A DNA stretch of 35,577 bases. Origin: a virus. Below are positions 14,801 to 23,102 of this stretch, one piece after another. The stretch lies in the IMG/VR virus record IMGVR_UViG_3300025759_000290, positions 1-35,577 of that record; one strand, given 5' to 3'. The notes beneath the pieces are model-generated. The model was not told the DNA's origin. It saw only the letters and a list, made by a program, of their open reading frames with translations, and did no database searches. Positions within the stretch are counted from its first letter, which is position 1, and each line of letters begins with the position of its first letter. A program made the position numbers and the translations under genes.

Positions 14801-16299
14801 TATCTACGACCTCTATTTCTTACATCTAATCGTATATTGCCTACTTGAAAATTTTGATTGGTTGATCCTGTTACTGTCATCTGTACTTGTCGTGCTGTAA
14901 ACCTTGCATCGGTATAACCATCATTTTCAAACGTAAAACTTCCAAAATCTGTTTCTGGACCAAGTGGTGTAAATCTTCCTTTAAAACTTAATGTGACTCC
15001 TGGTAAGCTGTTAGCTTCTTCATCAGGTAATATTTGGTTACATTGCACATAGTTATCACCGTTACCTATTTCTATAGGTCCTGATTCTGCATACGGAACG
15101 GCTGTTCCTAAATTTTCAGAATTACTAAGTGTTGTACTTTCATGTTGATAAACATTACCAAGTGAATCACAAGCAATCGGATAATCAAAAACACCTTGGT
15201 CTATCCAACATCCTCTATCCATAGAACCAATAGACCAAACATTATCAACATAATTCCAAATAGCATATTTATTAGGTGTCTTTTGGTCACTACCTTTTGG
15301 AAAAAACCAAATTACTTCATTAAAGTTAGAGTTATGTCCACCGCAAGATAATCTTCTATAGTTATATCGTATATCATCAAACACAAAATCATGCACATCA
15401 CACTTGATTTCTTTAACCGATCCATCAAAAACAAAGAAAGAGTTTTCACCCATCCATGTTAAAAAGTTACCAGAAGTTACAACTGTTCTAGGTGATGCAG
15501 CTTTACAGTTAGTACCAGCATCTTGAATACCGTATATAAAAGGAGAACCTGTATAGTAAAGTCTTGCGATACCAGTATCAGTAAAGATAATGACATCTGT
15601 TTGCCATTTAACGGCACTTAATATTCTACCGCCTGTTGGTATTTGTAAATCACCAGCTGTATTTGTTGATGCAGCTGTCCAGGTTGTACTTGCTTCTCTT
15701 GATGACCATTGTACTTTTCTTGGGTCGCCACCAGCTCCTAGAGCTATCACATGACGTTCATTGGTGACTAATACACCAGAACATCCTGTAGGAGAATTAG
15801 TTAGCTGTGAGCCTATAGTTGATGGTGCAGAAGGTGACCATTTATAAATCTTGCCATCACTTGCACAACAGAAAAGTAAGTCTTCACCAAAGTTATCAAA
15901 AGACCATGATTTAGAATCAAAGAATAAACCAGACTGTGATCTAGCATCACCGTAGTCTTCGACATTATAGTTATATGCACCGTATCCAAGTGGGTCTGTT
16001 GATTGGTCAGACACAAAACCAGAAGGAGTAATGTCATACCAAGTTCCAGCATGGTTGACATAAATCTTTTGTCTTGTTCCAACCGCTAAAACTTTTTTAC
16101 CAGAATTAGTAATGTATGCAAACATTCCTGTCGGCGTACCTGTTAAAGCTGTATCTCTTATTTTTTCCCAACCACCAAGAGGTCGCAAAAAACCATTTTG
16201 AAAACGTATTAAATTACTATCAGTCCAACGCCCTTTGTTACCATAGTCCGTTCCATTCGTGACTACTCCAGCGGGAGGGGTGACTGGTAGCAAAGGCAT
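14800..16299 (-). CDS. P22 gp10-like packaged-DNA stabilization protein
   Basis: A 499-residue, beta-rich protein with repeated strand-turn patterns (KKVLAVGTRQKIYV, FCCASDGKIYKW, DVIIFTDTGIARLYY, NSFFVFDGSVKEI) that suggest a propeller, and an N-terminus MPLLPVTPPAGVVTNGTDY typical of this family. In P22, gp10 closes the portal-tail channel after packaging. The length is close to the family norm. It lies between a small tail protein and the large ejection-type genes. Similarity is judged by eye. Confidence 0.6.
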   Translation of the reverse strand: MPLLPVTPPAGVVTNGTDYGNKGRWTDSNLIRFQNGFLRPLGGWEKIRDTALTGTPTGMFAYITNSGKKVLAVGTRQKIYVNHAGTWYDITPSGFVSDQSTDPLGYGAYNYNVEDYGDARSQSGLFFDSKSWSFDNFGEDLLFCCASDGKIYKWSPSAPSTIGSQLTNSPTGCSGVLVTNERHVIALGAGGDPRKVQWSSREASTTWTAASTNTAGDLQIPTGGRILSAVKWQTDVIIFTDTGIARLYYTGSPFIYGIQDAGTNCKAASPRTVVTSGNFLTWMGENSFFVFDGSVKEIKCDVHDFVFDDIRYNYRRLSCGGHNSNFNEVIWFFPKGSDQKTPNKYAIWNYVDNVWSIGSMDRGCWIDQGVFDYPIACDSLGNVYQHESTTLSNSENLGTAVPYAESGPIEIGNGDNYVQCNQILPDEEANSLPGVTLSFKGRFTPLGPETDFGSFTFENDGYTDARFTARQVQMTVTGSTNQNFQVGNIRLDVRNRGRR

Positions 16300-16301
16300 T
16301 A

Positions 16302-16646
16302 TTAACCTGCTATTGTTTTTGTTTCGCTTGTTGGATTGATTTGGCCATCAATGTTGTTGTCTAGGCTTTCTTTTAAACCAGAAACTTCATCTTCGCCCAT
16401 AACATCTGTAACCCAACCACTTACTATTTCATTAGTAAGATCAGCAAACGGTATAAAGTTTTCTATATCATCTGCGTTAATAGCCTGCGTGCCATACGTT
16501 GAAGCTGTGTAATCATTACCTTCAGCATCTTGTTGGTCGCTTACTGCGTTTAGTCGCCAATGTACGTTATAAACAACGTCTGAGTGACTGTCGTGATTTG
16601 GGTAAACATCAACTGTTTTACAATCCCATGTATATGTATTTGCCAT
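16302..16646 (-). CDS. Conserved small tail-region protein (DUF7936-like)
   Basis: The 114-residue protein starts MANTYTWDCKTVDVYPNH, has VVYNVHWRL, then a beta-rich middle and an ending with SGWVTDVMGEDEV and INPTSETK. This pattern is common in small marine-phage proteins located by the fiber genes. Its ATG overlaps the stop of the small membrane protein upstream as TAATG. Exact role unknown; a fiber or tail accessory is likely. Confidence 0.6.
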   Translation of the reverse strand: MANTYTWDCKTVDVYPNHDSHSDVVYNVHWRLNAVSDQQDAEGNDYTASTYGTQAINADDIENFIPFADLTNEIVSGWVTDVMGEDEVSGLKESLDNNIDGQINPTSETKTIAG

Positions 16647-16822
16647 TATTTATTCTCCTTTTGATAAATTTTTATTTTAAAATTTAATGCCAATAAATCA
16701 ATGTAACCAAATAATTTATCTATCCAGGCATCATCTTTTGTTGATGGTGTAAAGGCAGCGATGATAGATGCGATTGTTACTATGTAAGTTATTGTTGTTA
16801 TTGTATCTGTTATAAAATGCAT
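16646..16822 (-). CDS. Small membrane protein, holin-like candidate
   Basis: A 58-residue protein with an N-terminal hydrophobic helix (ITTITYIVTIASIIAAF, residues 8-24), then the polar PSTKDDAWIDKLFGYIDLLALN and a basic end. Small proteins with one membrane helix followed by a DDAW.DK..K..D.LALN segment occur in many marine phages. AGAAGGA precedes the ATG, and the stop overlaps the next start (TAATG). It could be a second holin or a virion membrane peptide; the three-helix holin at 24983 is the better main holin. Confidence 0.65.
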   Translation of the reverse strand: MHFITDTITTITYIVTIASIIAAFTPSTKDDAWIDKLFGYIDLLALNFKIKIYQKENK

Positions 16823-16826
16823 GATG

Positions 16827-18773
16827 TTATCCTTCTAGTGTTTCTATTCTTGATTTAAGATCATCAATCTGTTCTTGTTGTTCTTGTATAGCTTTTACTA
16901 ATAGTGGAACTAATTTACTTTGGTCAATTCCTTGATATTCTGGATTACCTTCACTATCAACTCCATCTTTTTCACCAGTAATTGCTTCAGGCACTATGTC
17001 TTGTACTTCGTGCGCTAAGAAACCATCAACTGTTGTATCTGCATCAGCTATAAAATTAAACCTAGCTGGTTTTAATTGTGCAACTCTATCAAGAGCATTA
17101 AAGTCATAATTTACATTTTCTTTTAATCTATAATCTGATGATGTATTAAATGCTGTGCTTGAACCAGAGGTTACAATGCTTCCCACTTGTCCATTGGGAT
17201 TAAACATTTGCATATGGCTATCTCCCCCAGTTGCACTTGATGAAGTAACTATCATTCCAATCGTGCTTTTTGCGTCTATACCAAACCCTTTTACAGAAGC
17301 AGAAGGAAGTGATGAGCAATTTACAAGTAAATCTCCATTATTAGCAATAGTCATTAATGTTGAAAGTGATGCATCTGCACCTGCACTTCCTGAAGCTGCG
17401 GTTGCAAAATAATGATTACCATTAAATTGCTGATAATAACTACCTTCACCATTAGCTAAATATGCATAAGTATTTCCAGAATCTACTGCTAAATTTTGAG
17501 AAAGTGTTATAGCACCACCATCAATTCTGGTAGAGTCAGTTATTAATGATCCATTTGTAAATACTATACCTGTAACTGCTGAATGCAATGTTGGAGATGT
17601 ACAACCTTGATATATCGTTCCAGCACTATCAATACGCATTCTTTCTGAGCCATTTGTAGCGAATCCCATGTGATTAGAAGAATGGTTATAACCGAAAGAA
17701 GCTACATTATTACTATCAGCATCTCCAAATATAATTGCATTTTCTACATTGTTTGGAGATAAGAATGTCAGATAGTTGTGTGTACTATTTTCTATAACTA
17801 ATGAACTATCTGATAGTGCTGTTACACTACCTGCACTTCCTTTATGCACATGAAGTTTTGTATCAGGACTAGCCGTTCCAATTCCAACATTGCCACCATC
17901 TGTAATGACCATCTGACCACCAGCATCAGATAAACTGTTGTAATTAAATCTTAAAGTATTAGAGCTTCCTGATTGATAAATATAAAAAGGATTTGCATTA
18001 CCAGCATTAATTTTTACACCAGCATGAACATAAGCATTAGAGTTGGTTTGAGCTATCGTTACTAAAGCATCGCCACCACCTACCGCTGGTTGAAATTTAC
18101 CGCTACCAACTACGTCTAATTTAGTACTTGGACTACTAGTTCCAATTCCAACGTTGCCTGAACTATCAATACGCATATGTTGTGAACCTGCAGCAGTAAA
18201 AATAGTGCTACTACCAGCTTGTTCTGAGCCAATGATAAAATTATTACCACTATTGTATGCAAAGGCAACATTCGTTCCGCTATTTTGCCAAGTAATGTGA
18301 GATGTTGAACCATTTATAGTAAGTCCTTTTGTACCAGCTCCAAAAGTTACTGGGCTAGTTTGTCCAAATCCAATATTTCCTGAACTATCAATTGTTAAAG
18401 CATTTATATCAAGTGATGAAGAGTTTGAAACCCTAAAATTAATATCTTGTCCTACAGTAAAGTGGTCAATATAAGAAGCACCTGCTGATTTAAATCTTAT
18501 ATTGTTTTCAGCGATAATTGTATCGCTAGTACCAACTGTTATATTTCCTGATGCATCTAAACTTGTAAATGATCCCGCAGCTGGAGTTGTGCCACCAATG
18601 ACAGAATTATCAATTACTGCTCCGTCTAAGTTTAATGCTACTGAAGTACCATTAGATGCAAAGATCGCATCAAGTGAATCAAGGTCAGCGTTTAGCTTTG
18701 TACCCCAGGTATCAGTAGATGCTCCTACCTCTGGTTTAGTTAAGTTTAAATTCGTTGTATATGTGTCTGCCAT
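16827..18773 (-). CDS. Tail fiber with C-terminal S74 intramolecular chaperone
   Basis: The 648-residue protein opens with TNLNLTKPEVGASTDTWG, a common fiber N-terminus, and then carries repeats of the form DSSGNVGIGTSSPSTKLDV and close variants at about 20-100 residue intervals. The C-terminal 104 residues are an S74 chaperone: SSDYRLKENV from 545, GFLAHEVQDIVPEA near 585, and a final coiled coil (EQQEQIDDLKSRIETLEG). In this family the chaperone trimerises the fiber and then cuts itself off at the Ser. It should bind the host surface. Confidence 0.85.
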   Translation of the reverse strand: MADTYTTNLNLTKPEVGASTDTWGTKLNADLDSLDAIFASNGTSVALNLDGAVIDNSVIGGTTPAAGSFTSLDASGNITVGTSDTIIAENNIRFKSAGASYIDHFTVGQDINFRVSNSSSLDINALTIDSSGNIGFGQTSPVTFGAGTKGLTINGSTSHITWQNSGTNVAFAYNSGNNFIIGSEQAGSSTIFTAAGSQHMRIDSSGNVGIGTSSPSTKLDVVGSGKFQPAVGGGDALVTIAQTNSNAYVHAGVKINAGNANPFYIYQSGSSNTLRFNYNSLSDAGGQMVITDGGNVGIGTASPDTKLHVHKGSAGSVTALSDSSLVIENSTHNYLTFLSPNNVENAIIFGDADSNNVASFGYNHSSNHMGFATNGSERMRIDSAGTIYQGCTSPTLHSAVTGIVFTNGSLITDSTRIDGGAITLSQNLAVDSGNTYAYLANGEGSYYQQFNGNHYFATAASGSAGADASLSTLMTIANNGDLLVNCSSLPSASVKGFGIDAKSTIGMIVTSSSATGGDSHMQMFNPNGQVGSIVTSGSSTAFNTSSDYRLKENVNYDFNALDRVAQLKPARFNFIADADTTVDGFLAHEVQDIVPEAITGEKDGVDSEGNPEYQGIDQSKLVPLLVKAIQEQQEQIDDLKSRIETLEG

Positions 18774-18787
18774 AATTTAATTCCTGT

Positions 18788-19441
18788 TTATGCTGCAATG
18801 TCAGTCCAATCAGTATTTGTTGCGGACTGATCTGTCCAAGTTGTTGTAGCTGGTGTTTGGTCTGTATAAATAGTATCTGCTACAGTCTGGTCTTCCCATT
18901 TTAAACTACCTATCGCAGAAAAACTACTGCTTTGTGTAATACTACAGGTTCCAGATTGGACCAATGAACCAGTAACAACTAAGTCACTTGAAGCATTTAT
19001 TTGACTTGCTGCTGATACGATAAAGACACCAACAGCAGTTACGTTTGTTGATGCGGTGATATTTGATTCACCAACATCAATTTGTGTGCCTGTTGCACTA
19101 AGACTTGATGATGCTGCCATTAGCACGCCACCAATATCTATTTGAGTACCTACAGCTGTTAGGCTCGATGTTGATGATATGCTTGTCGCACCAAATTTAA
19201 TTCTAACACCAGTCGATGTAAGACTTGATGTTGCTGTGATTTGTGAAGCACCTTGTACGGGTACTAATCCAACTGCAGTAACACTAGAAGAAGCTGTTAT
19301 TGATACTTCTCCAGTTACAGGTACAACACCAACCGCAGTTAGGTTTGATGTTGCTGTGATTGAGCTTTCAGCTAATTCAAATTGTGGTGTTCCCCAGTAG
19401 GACTTACCGTATCCACCAAAACCATAGCCTACTGAAGCCAT
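18788..19441 (-). CDS. Repeat-rich fiber or spike protein
   Basis: The 217-residue protein starts MASVGYGFGGYGKSYWGTPQ, then has eight tandem units of about 20 residues with the pattern SITATSSLTAVG followed by six variable residues. The regular beta-strand period suggests a solenoid or stacked trimeric shaft. The tail has WEDQTVADTIYTDQ and two WTDQ/WTDI units. It lies just upstream of the main fiber. It probably forms a thin shaft or a receptor-binding accessory. Confidence 0.6.
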   Translation of the reverse strand: MASVGYGFGGYGKSYWGTPQFELAESSITATSNLTAVGVVPVTGEVSITASSSVTAVGLVPVQGASQITATSSLTSTGVRIKFGATSISSTSSLTAVGTQIDIGGVLMAASSSLSATGTQIDVGESNITASTNVTAVGVFIVSAASQINASSDLVVTGSLVQSGTCSITQSSSFSAIGSLKWEDQTVADTIYTDQTPATTTWTDQSATNTDWTDIAA

Positions 19442-19445
19442 GATA

Positions 19446-19829
19446 TTACGCTACAGTTATATCTATAGCACCTGCATTAAATCTAAATACATCTCCAGTA
19501 GAAACAGTTTTACTTGTTGTTAGGTTTCCATAAGCAAGTAAGTTACCAGATGATGAAGCATCAAAAATACCTACTGCAACAACAGTACCGTAATCGGCTG
19601 TAGCTGTTGGGTATTCTATAGCTGATGTGTTTGATGCTGTATCATTAGTAACAGTAAAAGCTGCTGTTTGTCTTGCATAAGCTCCGCCTGAAACTTCTGT
19701 TCCACCACCAGTATCAGATGGTGCTGATGTATATAATGCTACATATAAAGTTGATGGAGCTGTATAGGCTGATCCACCAAATACATGACCAACAACTTTG
19801 TTCTCTAAATAATCTGAAAATCCAGCCAT
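19446..19829 (-). CDS. Tail-region beta-rich protein
   Basis: A 127-residue protein starting MAGFSDYLENKVVGHVFGG, with APSTLYVALYTSAPSD (about 24-39), GGAYARQTAAFTVT and a strand-rich C-terminus. Short proteins of this type recur beside fiber genes in many tailed phages and are generally labelled tail fiber or minor tail protein. No catalytic residues are seen. The assignment is from gene order and the ALYTSAPSD segment. Confidence 0.55.
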   Translation of the reverse strand: MAGFSDYLENKVVGHVFGGSAYTAPSTLYVALYTSAPSDTGGGTEVSGGAYARQTAAFTVTNDTASNTSAIEYPTATADYGTVVAVGIFDASSSGNLLAYGNLTTSKTVSTGDVFRFNAGAIDITVA

Positions 19830-19843
19830 TCTATTCTCCTTTC

Positions 19844-20491
19844 TTAATTACCGTAGTAATAATTTTTCTTTTGTTTTTTTCCGTAAGTTCTTCTTCTCAT
19901 CATTAAAGAACCTTTACCAAATGCAGCTTTCTCTTGCTCAAGCCTCATTTCTTCTAATGCTTTCTCAAACTGTTGCGTAAACATTGGTATTCTTTCATCT
20001 TCCATTAAGAAGATTGAAGCGTGTTTTAACGCACCATACAAATATACATCTGGGTGTGAGACTGATACAAAGTTACTTGTATTGGAATCACTTAATGCAG
20101 ATATTTTAGCATAGTAAGTTAGCTGTAGGGTATATTCTGCATCAGGAGTTGGTGCTAATTCTATAGAGTCATCCACCATTGCAAAATAAACTGGTTGACC
20201 TGTAGAGTTGTTGTTTGCTTTTCTATAGACATCTAATGACTCTATAGATTGTTGGAATAAAGGACTAAAATCATTTGATGTAATTTCTACATTGATGGCC
20301 TCTATCCAATCTGTTGGAACTGTTAAGTATTGTGAGTCAGCTGTAGCTGTTGCTCGTTTAATCATGTCTTTAGTTCTTAATCTTCTATTAAGTTCTGCTT
20401 CGACATTATCAATGAACGTATCTATATCAGACGTTAAATCTGATCTATTTAGATAATTTGCTATTGCTGTTTTAAGTTCTGCGTATGTCAT
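19844..20491 (-). CDS. Head-tail adaptor of the SU10/P22 gp4 type
   Basis: The 215-residue protein begins MTYAELKTAIANYLNRSDL and has the helical motif IDTFIDNVEAELNRRLR, then strands TVPTDWIEAINVEI and YTLQLTYYAKI, and a C-terminal helix plus a very basic tail. This layout is typical of podovirus adaptors that bind below the portal ring. It overlaps the upstream 99-residue gene by four bases (ATGA). The placement between capsid and tail fits. Confidence 0.7.
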   Translation of the reverse strand: MTYAELKTAIANYLNRSDLTSDIDTFIDNVEAELNRRLRTKDMIKRATATADSQYLTVPTDWIEAINVEITSNDFSPLFQQSIESLDVYRKANNNSTGQPVYFAMVDDSIELAPTPDAEYTLQLTYYAKISALSDSNTSNFVSVSHPDVYLYGALKHASIFLMEDERIPMFTQQFEKALEEMRLEQEKAAFGKGSLMMRRRTYGKKQKKNYYYGN

Positions 20492-20787
20492 ACTTTACCT
20501 TGCCAAGTTCTAAATACTTTATTATCTGGGTTGTTGAGCCACTCTTTCCATTTTGCACGGTCTTGTGACCAACCTTCTCGTAATGCTTTTTGCCAAATTA
20601 CCATGGGTACTTCAGCGATGTGTCGCATATCTTTTCCAGGCTTAGGTGTATTGTCTCTTAGTTTCTTAACGTGGTCAATGACGGGAGCAACATCTTGAGT
20701 CGTATGATAAACCAACTTGTCATCTTCAGTAATGAACTCTGATTTGTAACCAGTTTTGTGGTCGGTAATTGTACGTTTTGTTGCCAT
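20488..20787 (-). CDS. Conserved hypothetical protein between capsid and adaptor
   Basis: The 99-residue basic protein ends WQKALREGWSQDRAKWKEWLNN and VFRTWQGKV, a pattern I associate with a conserved but unassigned protein next to podovirus capsid genes. The ATG at 20787 has no clear Shine-Dalgarno; the UUCG hairpin at 20800-20819 lies directly upstream. A head-assembly or decoration role is possible, not shown. Confidence 0.55.
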   Translation of the reverse strand: MATKRTITDHKTGYKSEFITEDDKLVYHTTQDVAPVIDHVKKLRDNTPKPGKDMRHIAEVPMVIWQKALREGWSQDRAKWKEWLNNPDNKVFRTWQGKV

Positions 20788-20799
20788 ATGAATAAGGGT

Positions 20800-20819
20800 G
20801 GGAGAGCCGAAGCTCCCCC
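20800..20819 (-). terminator. UUCG-tetraloop hairpin downstream of the capsid gene
   Basis: On the minus strand an 8-bp stem with one G-U pair closes on TTCG with the optimal C-G closing pair (GGGGGAGC, TTCG, GCTCTCCC). It starts 16 bases after the capsid stop. No T-run follows, so it is more likely an mRNA-stabilising or partial termination element that raises capsid mRNA over the distal genes. Confidence 0.65.
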
Positions 20820-20834
20820 TAAATTCTAACTAAC

Positions 20835-21770
20835 TTATGAAGTTGTTAAGTCTGCGACTATACCGTGAGCAGCTTCGTTGCTCATTTCTAATCCATACTC
20901 AGCCAAAATCATTTTAGTTTCTGCATCACCTACAGTTGAGATGTCGACTGTTTTGAAGTCTCTTAGGTAAGAAACTTTTGCATAGTCAGGATCAACTAAT
21001 AATAGTGATCTTTCTCTACTGAAGTTAGATGGAACGATTTTTAACTCACCAAAGTCTGATGCGTAAATAGAAACAGAAGCCTCTACTGTGTTTGCATCAA
21101 CCATTTGTCTAGCTGAACTTCTACCTGTGAAACCAGAAATTACTTGCTTGTTTACAGGACCACAGATTGCCATTGAAGGCTCTCCACCGTTTGTGAAACA
21201 AGATTGTAATACAGTTTTCAATAAGGCTTCAGTTAAAGCTCTTTGAGTTCCGTCTGTTGGAGCAGCACCGCCACCAGCACCAGCACCGTTAGTTCCTCTT
21301 GATACGTTAGATGTAATCCAAGATTCAAAACCACCAGTTACACGAGCAGTTGTAGCATTACCAGTTGTCTTAGCACCTTTTTGACAAAGAGCAGTTTCCA
21401 TGTCTCTTTTTAATGCTTTAGCCATAATAGCTAACTGGTGAGCCATTTCAGATTTCTTACCTGCTGGGTCAGAAGCCTGTTGTGAACCAGTTACAGTTGC
21501 ATCTCTTGATGAGATTTGTGCTACGTTACTAACTCTAGATGTAGCTGTTGCAGCAGCTCTTGAAAGTTCAAAACCTTCTAACTGTCCTGCACCTGAAGCT
21601 GTAGGTAGAGTTTCTGTTTGCCAATCGAAAACTACGTTCTTGATTGAGTTTTTACCAATAGCACTCATGAAAGGAGTTGCTTGTGGTGAGATGTTGTAAA
21701 TGACGTTACTCAGTTGTTCTCTATCAGAAGTCGCTGAATAAGTATCAAATGCGTTAGTTACTTTTGCCAT
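20835..21770 (-). CDS. Major capsid protein, SU10/DUF5309 type
   Basis: A 311-residue protein with the family start: AFDTYSATSDREQLSNVIYNISPQATPFMSAIG, in short SNVIYNISPQATPF (residues 22-35), then VFDWQTETL, a middle domain around VTGGFESW and a C-terminal PDYAKVSYLRDF. HK97-fold capsids of the SU10 family share this. It lies downstream of a scaffold-type gene and is followed by a stable hairpin, consistent with high expression. No protease gene is seen. Confidence 0.85.
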   Translation of the reverse strand: MAKVTNAFDTYSATSDREQLSNVIYNISPQATPFMSAIGKNSIKNVVFDWQTETLPTASGAGQLEGFELSRAAATATSRVSNVAQISSRDATVTGSQQASDPAGKKSEMAHQLAIMAKALKRDMETALCQKGAKTTGNATTARVTGGFESWITSNVSRGTNGAGAGGGAAPTDGTQRALTEALLKTVLQSCFTNGGEPSMAICGPVNKQVISGFTGRSSARQMVDANTVEASVSIYASDFGELKIVPSNFSRERSLLLVDPDYAKVSYLRDFKTVDISTVGDAETKMILAEYGLEMSNEAAHGIVADLTTS

Positions 21771-21794
21771 GATATATTCCTATGTTTAAAAAGT

Positions 21795-22787
21795 TTATAA
21801 AATTTGTTCAAATAATTTAGCTGCATCCTGGACCTTTCCAGTTTTAGCCAGTTTTTGACGTGCTTTTTTCACAGGAGTTGTTGACTTGGGAACATTTGAA
21901 GTGCCAGGTCGGGCTGTACGAGCTGCCGCTTTTTTTTCAGTTGGTTTCACTTTAGTCGCTTGTTGTGTTTTATGTTGTAGCCATGCGTTTCTTAAACCAA
22001 GTAAAACTCGGTAGTCATAAACGCTGTCCATCTCTTGAGGTGTGTACCCAAGAACATTAACACCGTAATCACGAATTGCCATCTTTTCTTTTGATGCCAC
22101 TTCGTTATCTTGCCATTCTGGTATTTGTTCAAGCAACTGTTGTTGACCGTATTGCAAAAACTGTTGTAGTTGTTGCTGTTGTGCCATCGCAGACTCTTGT
22201 TGAAGTCTTTGGGACTCAGCTTGTACGGCTTGTAACTTTTGCTTTTTCTCATTCCAGATGTCTTTTTCACGGACATAGGCAATAGGATCAGCTTCGTAAA
22301 GTGCGTTCCAATCTGGCTCGTTTTCTAACTCGCCCTTCAAAGTTGATTCCATCTTTGGTAACAACTGTGAATAAATTGCGTCTTTTTGAGAAACCTCTTG
22401 ATATTTAGCCTCAATAGCTTTTCGCTGTTGGGCTAATTCTTGAGTCTTTCTCGTATAATCTCTTTGGCGACTGTATCCGTTTTGGAGTTCTTCAAGCGTG
22501 ACCTGTGTTTCTTCGCCATCTACTTTAATTGTATATAGCTGTGGTTGCTCGGACTCCTCTTCTTCTACTTGATCTTCTTGAGGTTCGTCTTCTTCTTCGG
22601 CTGCTTCTAGTTCTTCTTCAAAGGGTTCGTCATCTTCGATGATTTCTTCTTCGTTGACTAACTCTTCAGTAGCCTGTTCTTCTATCTCGTTTTCTGGTTG
22701 CTCATTTGGAGTCAAAAAACTTTCGAATGATTGTTCTGTCTGTTCTAAGTTTGTTTGTAAACCAATCGGCTTTGCGTTGTTGGTCAT
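21795..22787 (-). CDS. Scaffolding protein
   Basis: The 330-residue protein has a very acidic N-terminal part (Glu/Asp-rich, about residues 30-80), a central charged and Gln-rich coiled coil (AVQAESQRLQQESAMAQ), and a basic C-terminus (KKARQKLAKTGKVQD). Highly charged helical proteins immediately upstream of the capsid gene are usually scaffolds, with the basic C-terminus contacting the capsid. No fold signature beyond this composition. Confidence 0.75.
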   Translation of the reverse strand: MTNNAKPIGLQTNLEQTEQSFESFLTPNEQPENEIEEQATEELVNEEEIIEDDEPFEEELEAAEEEDEPQEDQVEEEESEQPQLYTIKVDGEETQVTLEELQNGYSRQRDYTRKTQELAQQRKAIEAKYQEVSQKDAIYSQLLPKMESTLKGELENEPDWNALYEADPIAYVREKDIWNEKKQKLQAVQAESQRLQQESAMAQQQQLQQFLQYGQQQLLEQIPEWQDNEVASKEKMAIRDYGVNVLGYTPQEMDSVYDYRVLLGLRNAWLQHKTQQATKVKPTEKKAAARTARPGTSNVPKSTTPVKKARQKLAKTGKVQDAAKLFEQIL

Positions 22788-22816
22788 AAGTTATCCTTAA
22801 AAATGTAAAGTAATAT

Positions 22817-22836
22817 TTTAACAATACTATGTTAAA
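22817..22836 (-). terminator. Inverted repeat between the 86-residue gene and the scaffold gene
   Basis: TTTAACA and TGTTAAA form a 7-bp AT-rich stem with a six-base loop, starting just after the stop at 22839. The minus strand continues AATATTACTTT. It may be a weak terminator or an operator ahead of the head genes. The stem is too AT-rich to be sure. Confidence 0.35.
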
Positions 22837-22838
22837 TT

Positions 22839-23099
22839 TTACACAACTTTGTGCAATCTTCCTAATTGTGCTTTTGTAATTTTACCTTTCTCTACGATAA
22901 TACGCAGATGTCTTTCGACTTCAGGTAATAGTTTAATTGCTTTGTGTAAATTTTCTCTTTTATTTATATCATCTTCTTTTGATGATAACCATAAATTTAT
23001 ATATTCATTTTTAAGTTCTTCGATTGCACTTTTAAAAGTTTCAGCGTTAAGAATTAACTCTGCTTCGTTTGAGTTTAAAATATCTTCTTGTGATGGCAT
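22839..23099 (-). CDS. Small helical hypothetical protein
   Basis: The 86-residue protein begins MPSQEDILNSNEAELILN and is largely helical and charged (FKSAIEELKNEYINLWL, HKAIKLLPEVERHLRIIVEKGK). It is placed between the Pro/Gly-rich protein and the scaffold. No family is recognised. An assembly or regulatory role in head formation is only suggested by position. Confidence 0.55.
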   Translation of the reverse strand: MPSQEDILNSNEAELILNAETFKSAIEELKNEYINLWLSSKEDDINKRENLHKAIKLLPEVERHLRIIVEKGKITKAQLGRLHKVV

Positions 23100-23102
23100 T
23101 AA

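Noticed and set aside
18502-18780. Plus-strand 92-residue protein inside the tail fiber
   Set aside because: Antisense open frame caused by the repetitive composition of the fiber gene.
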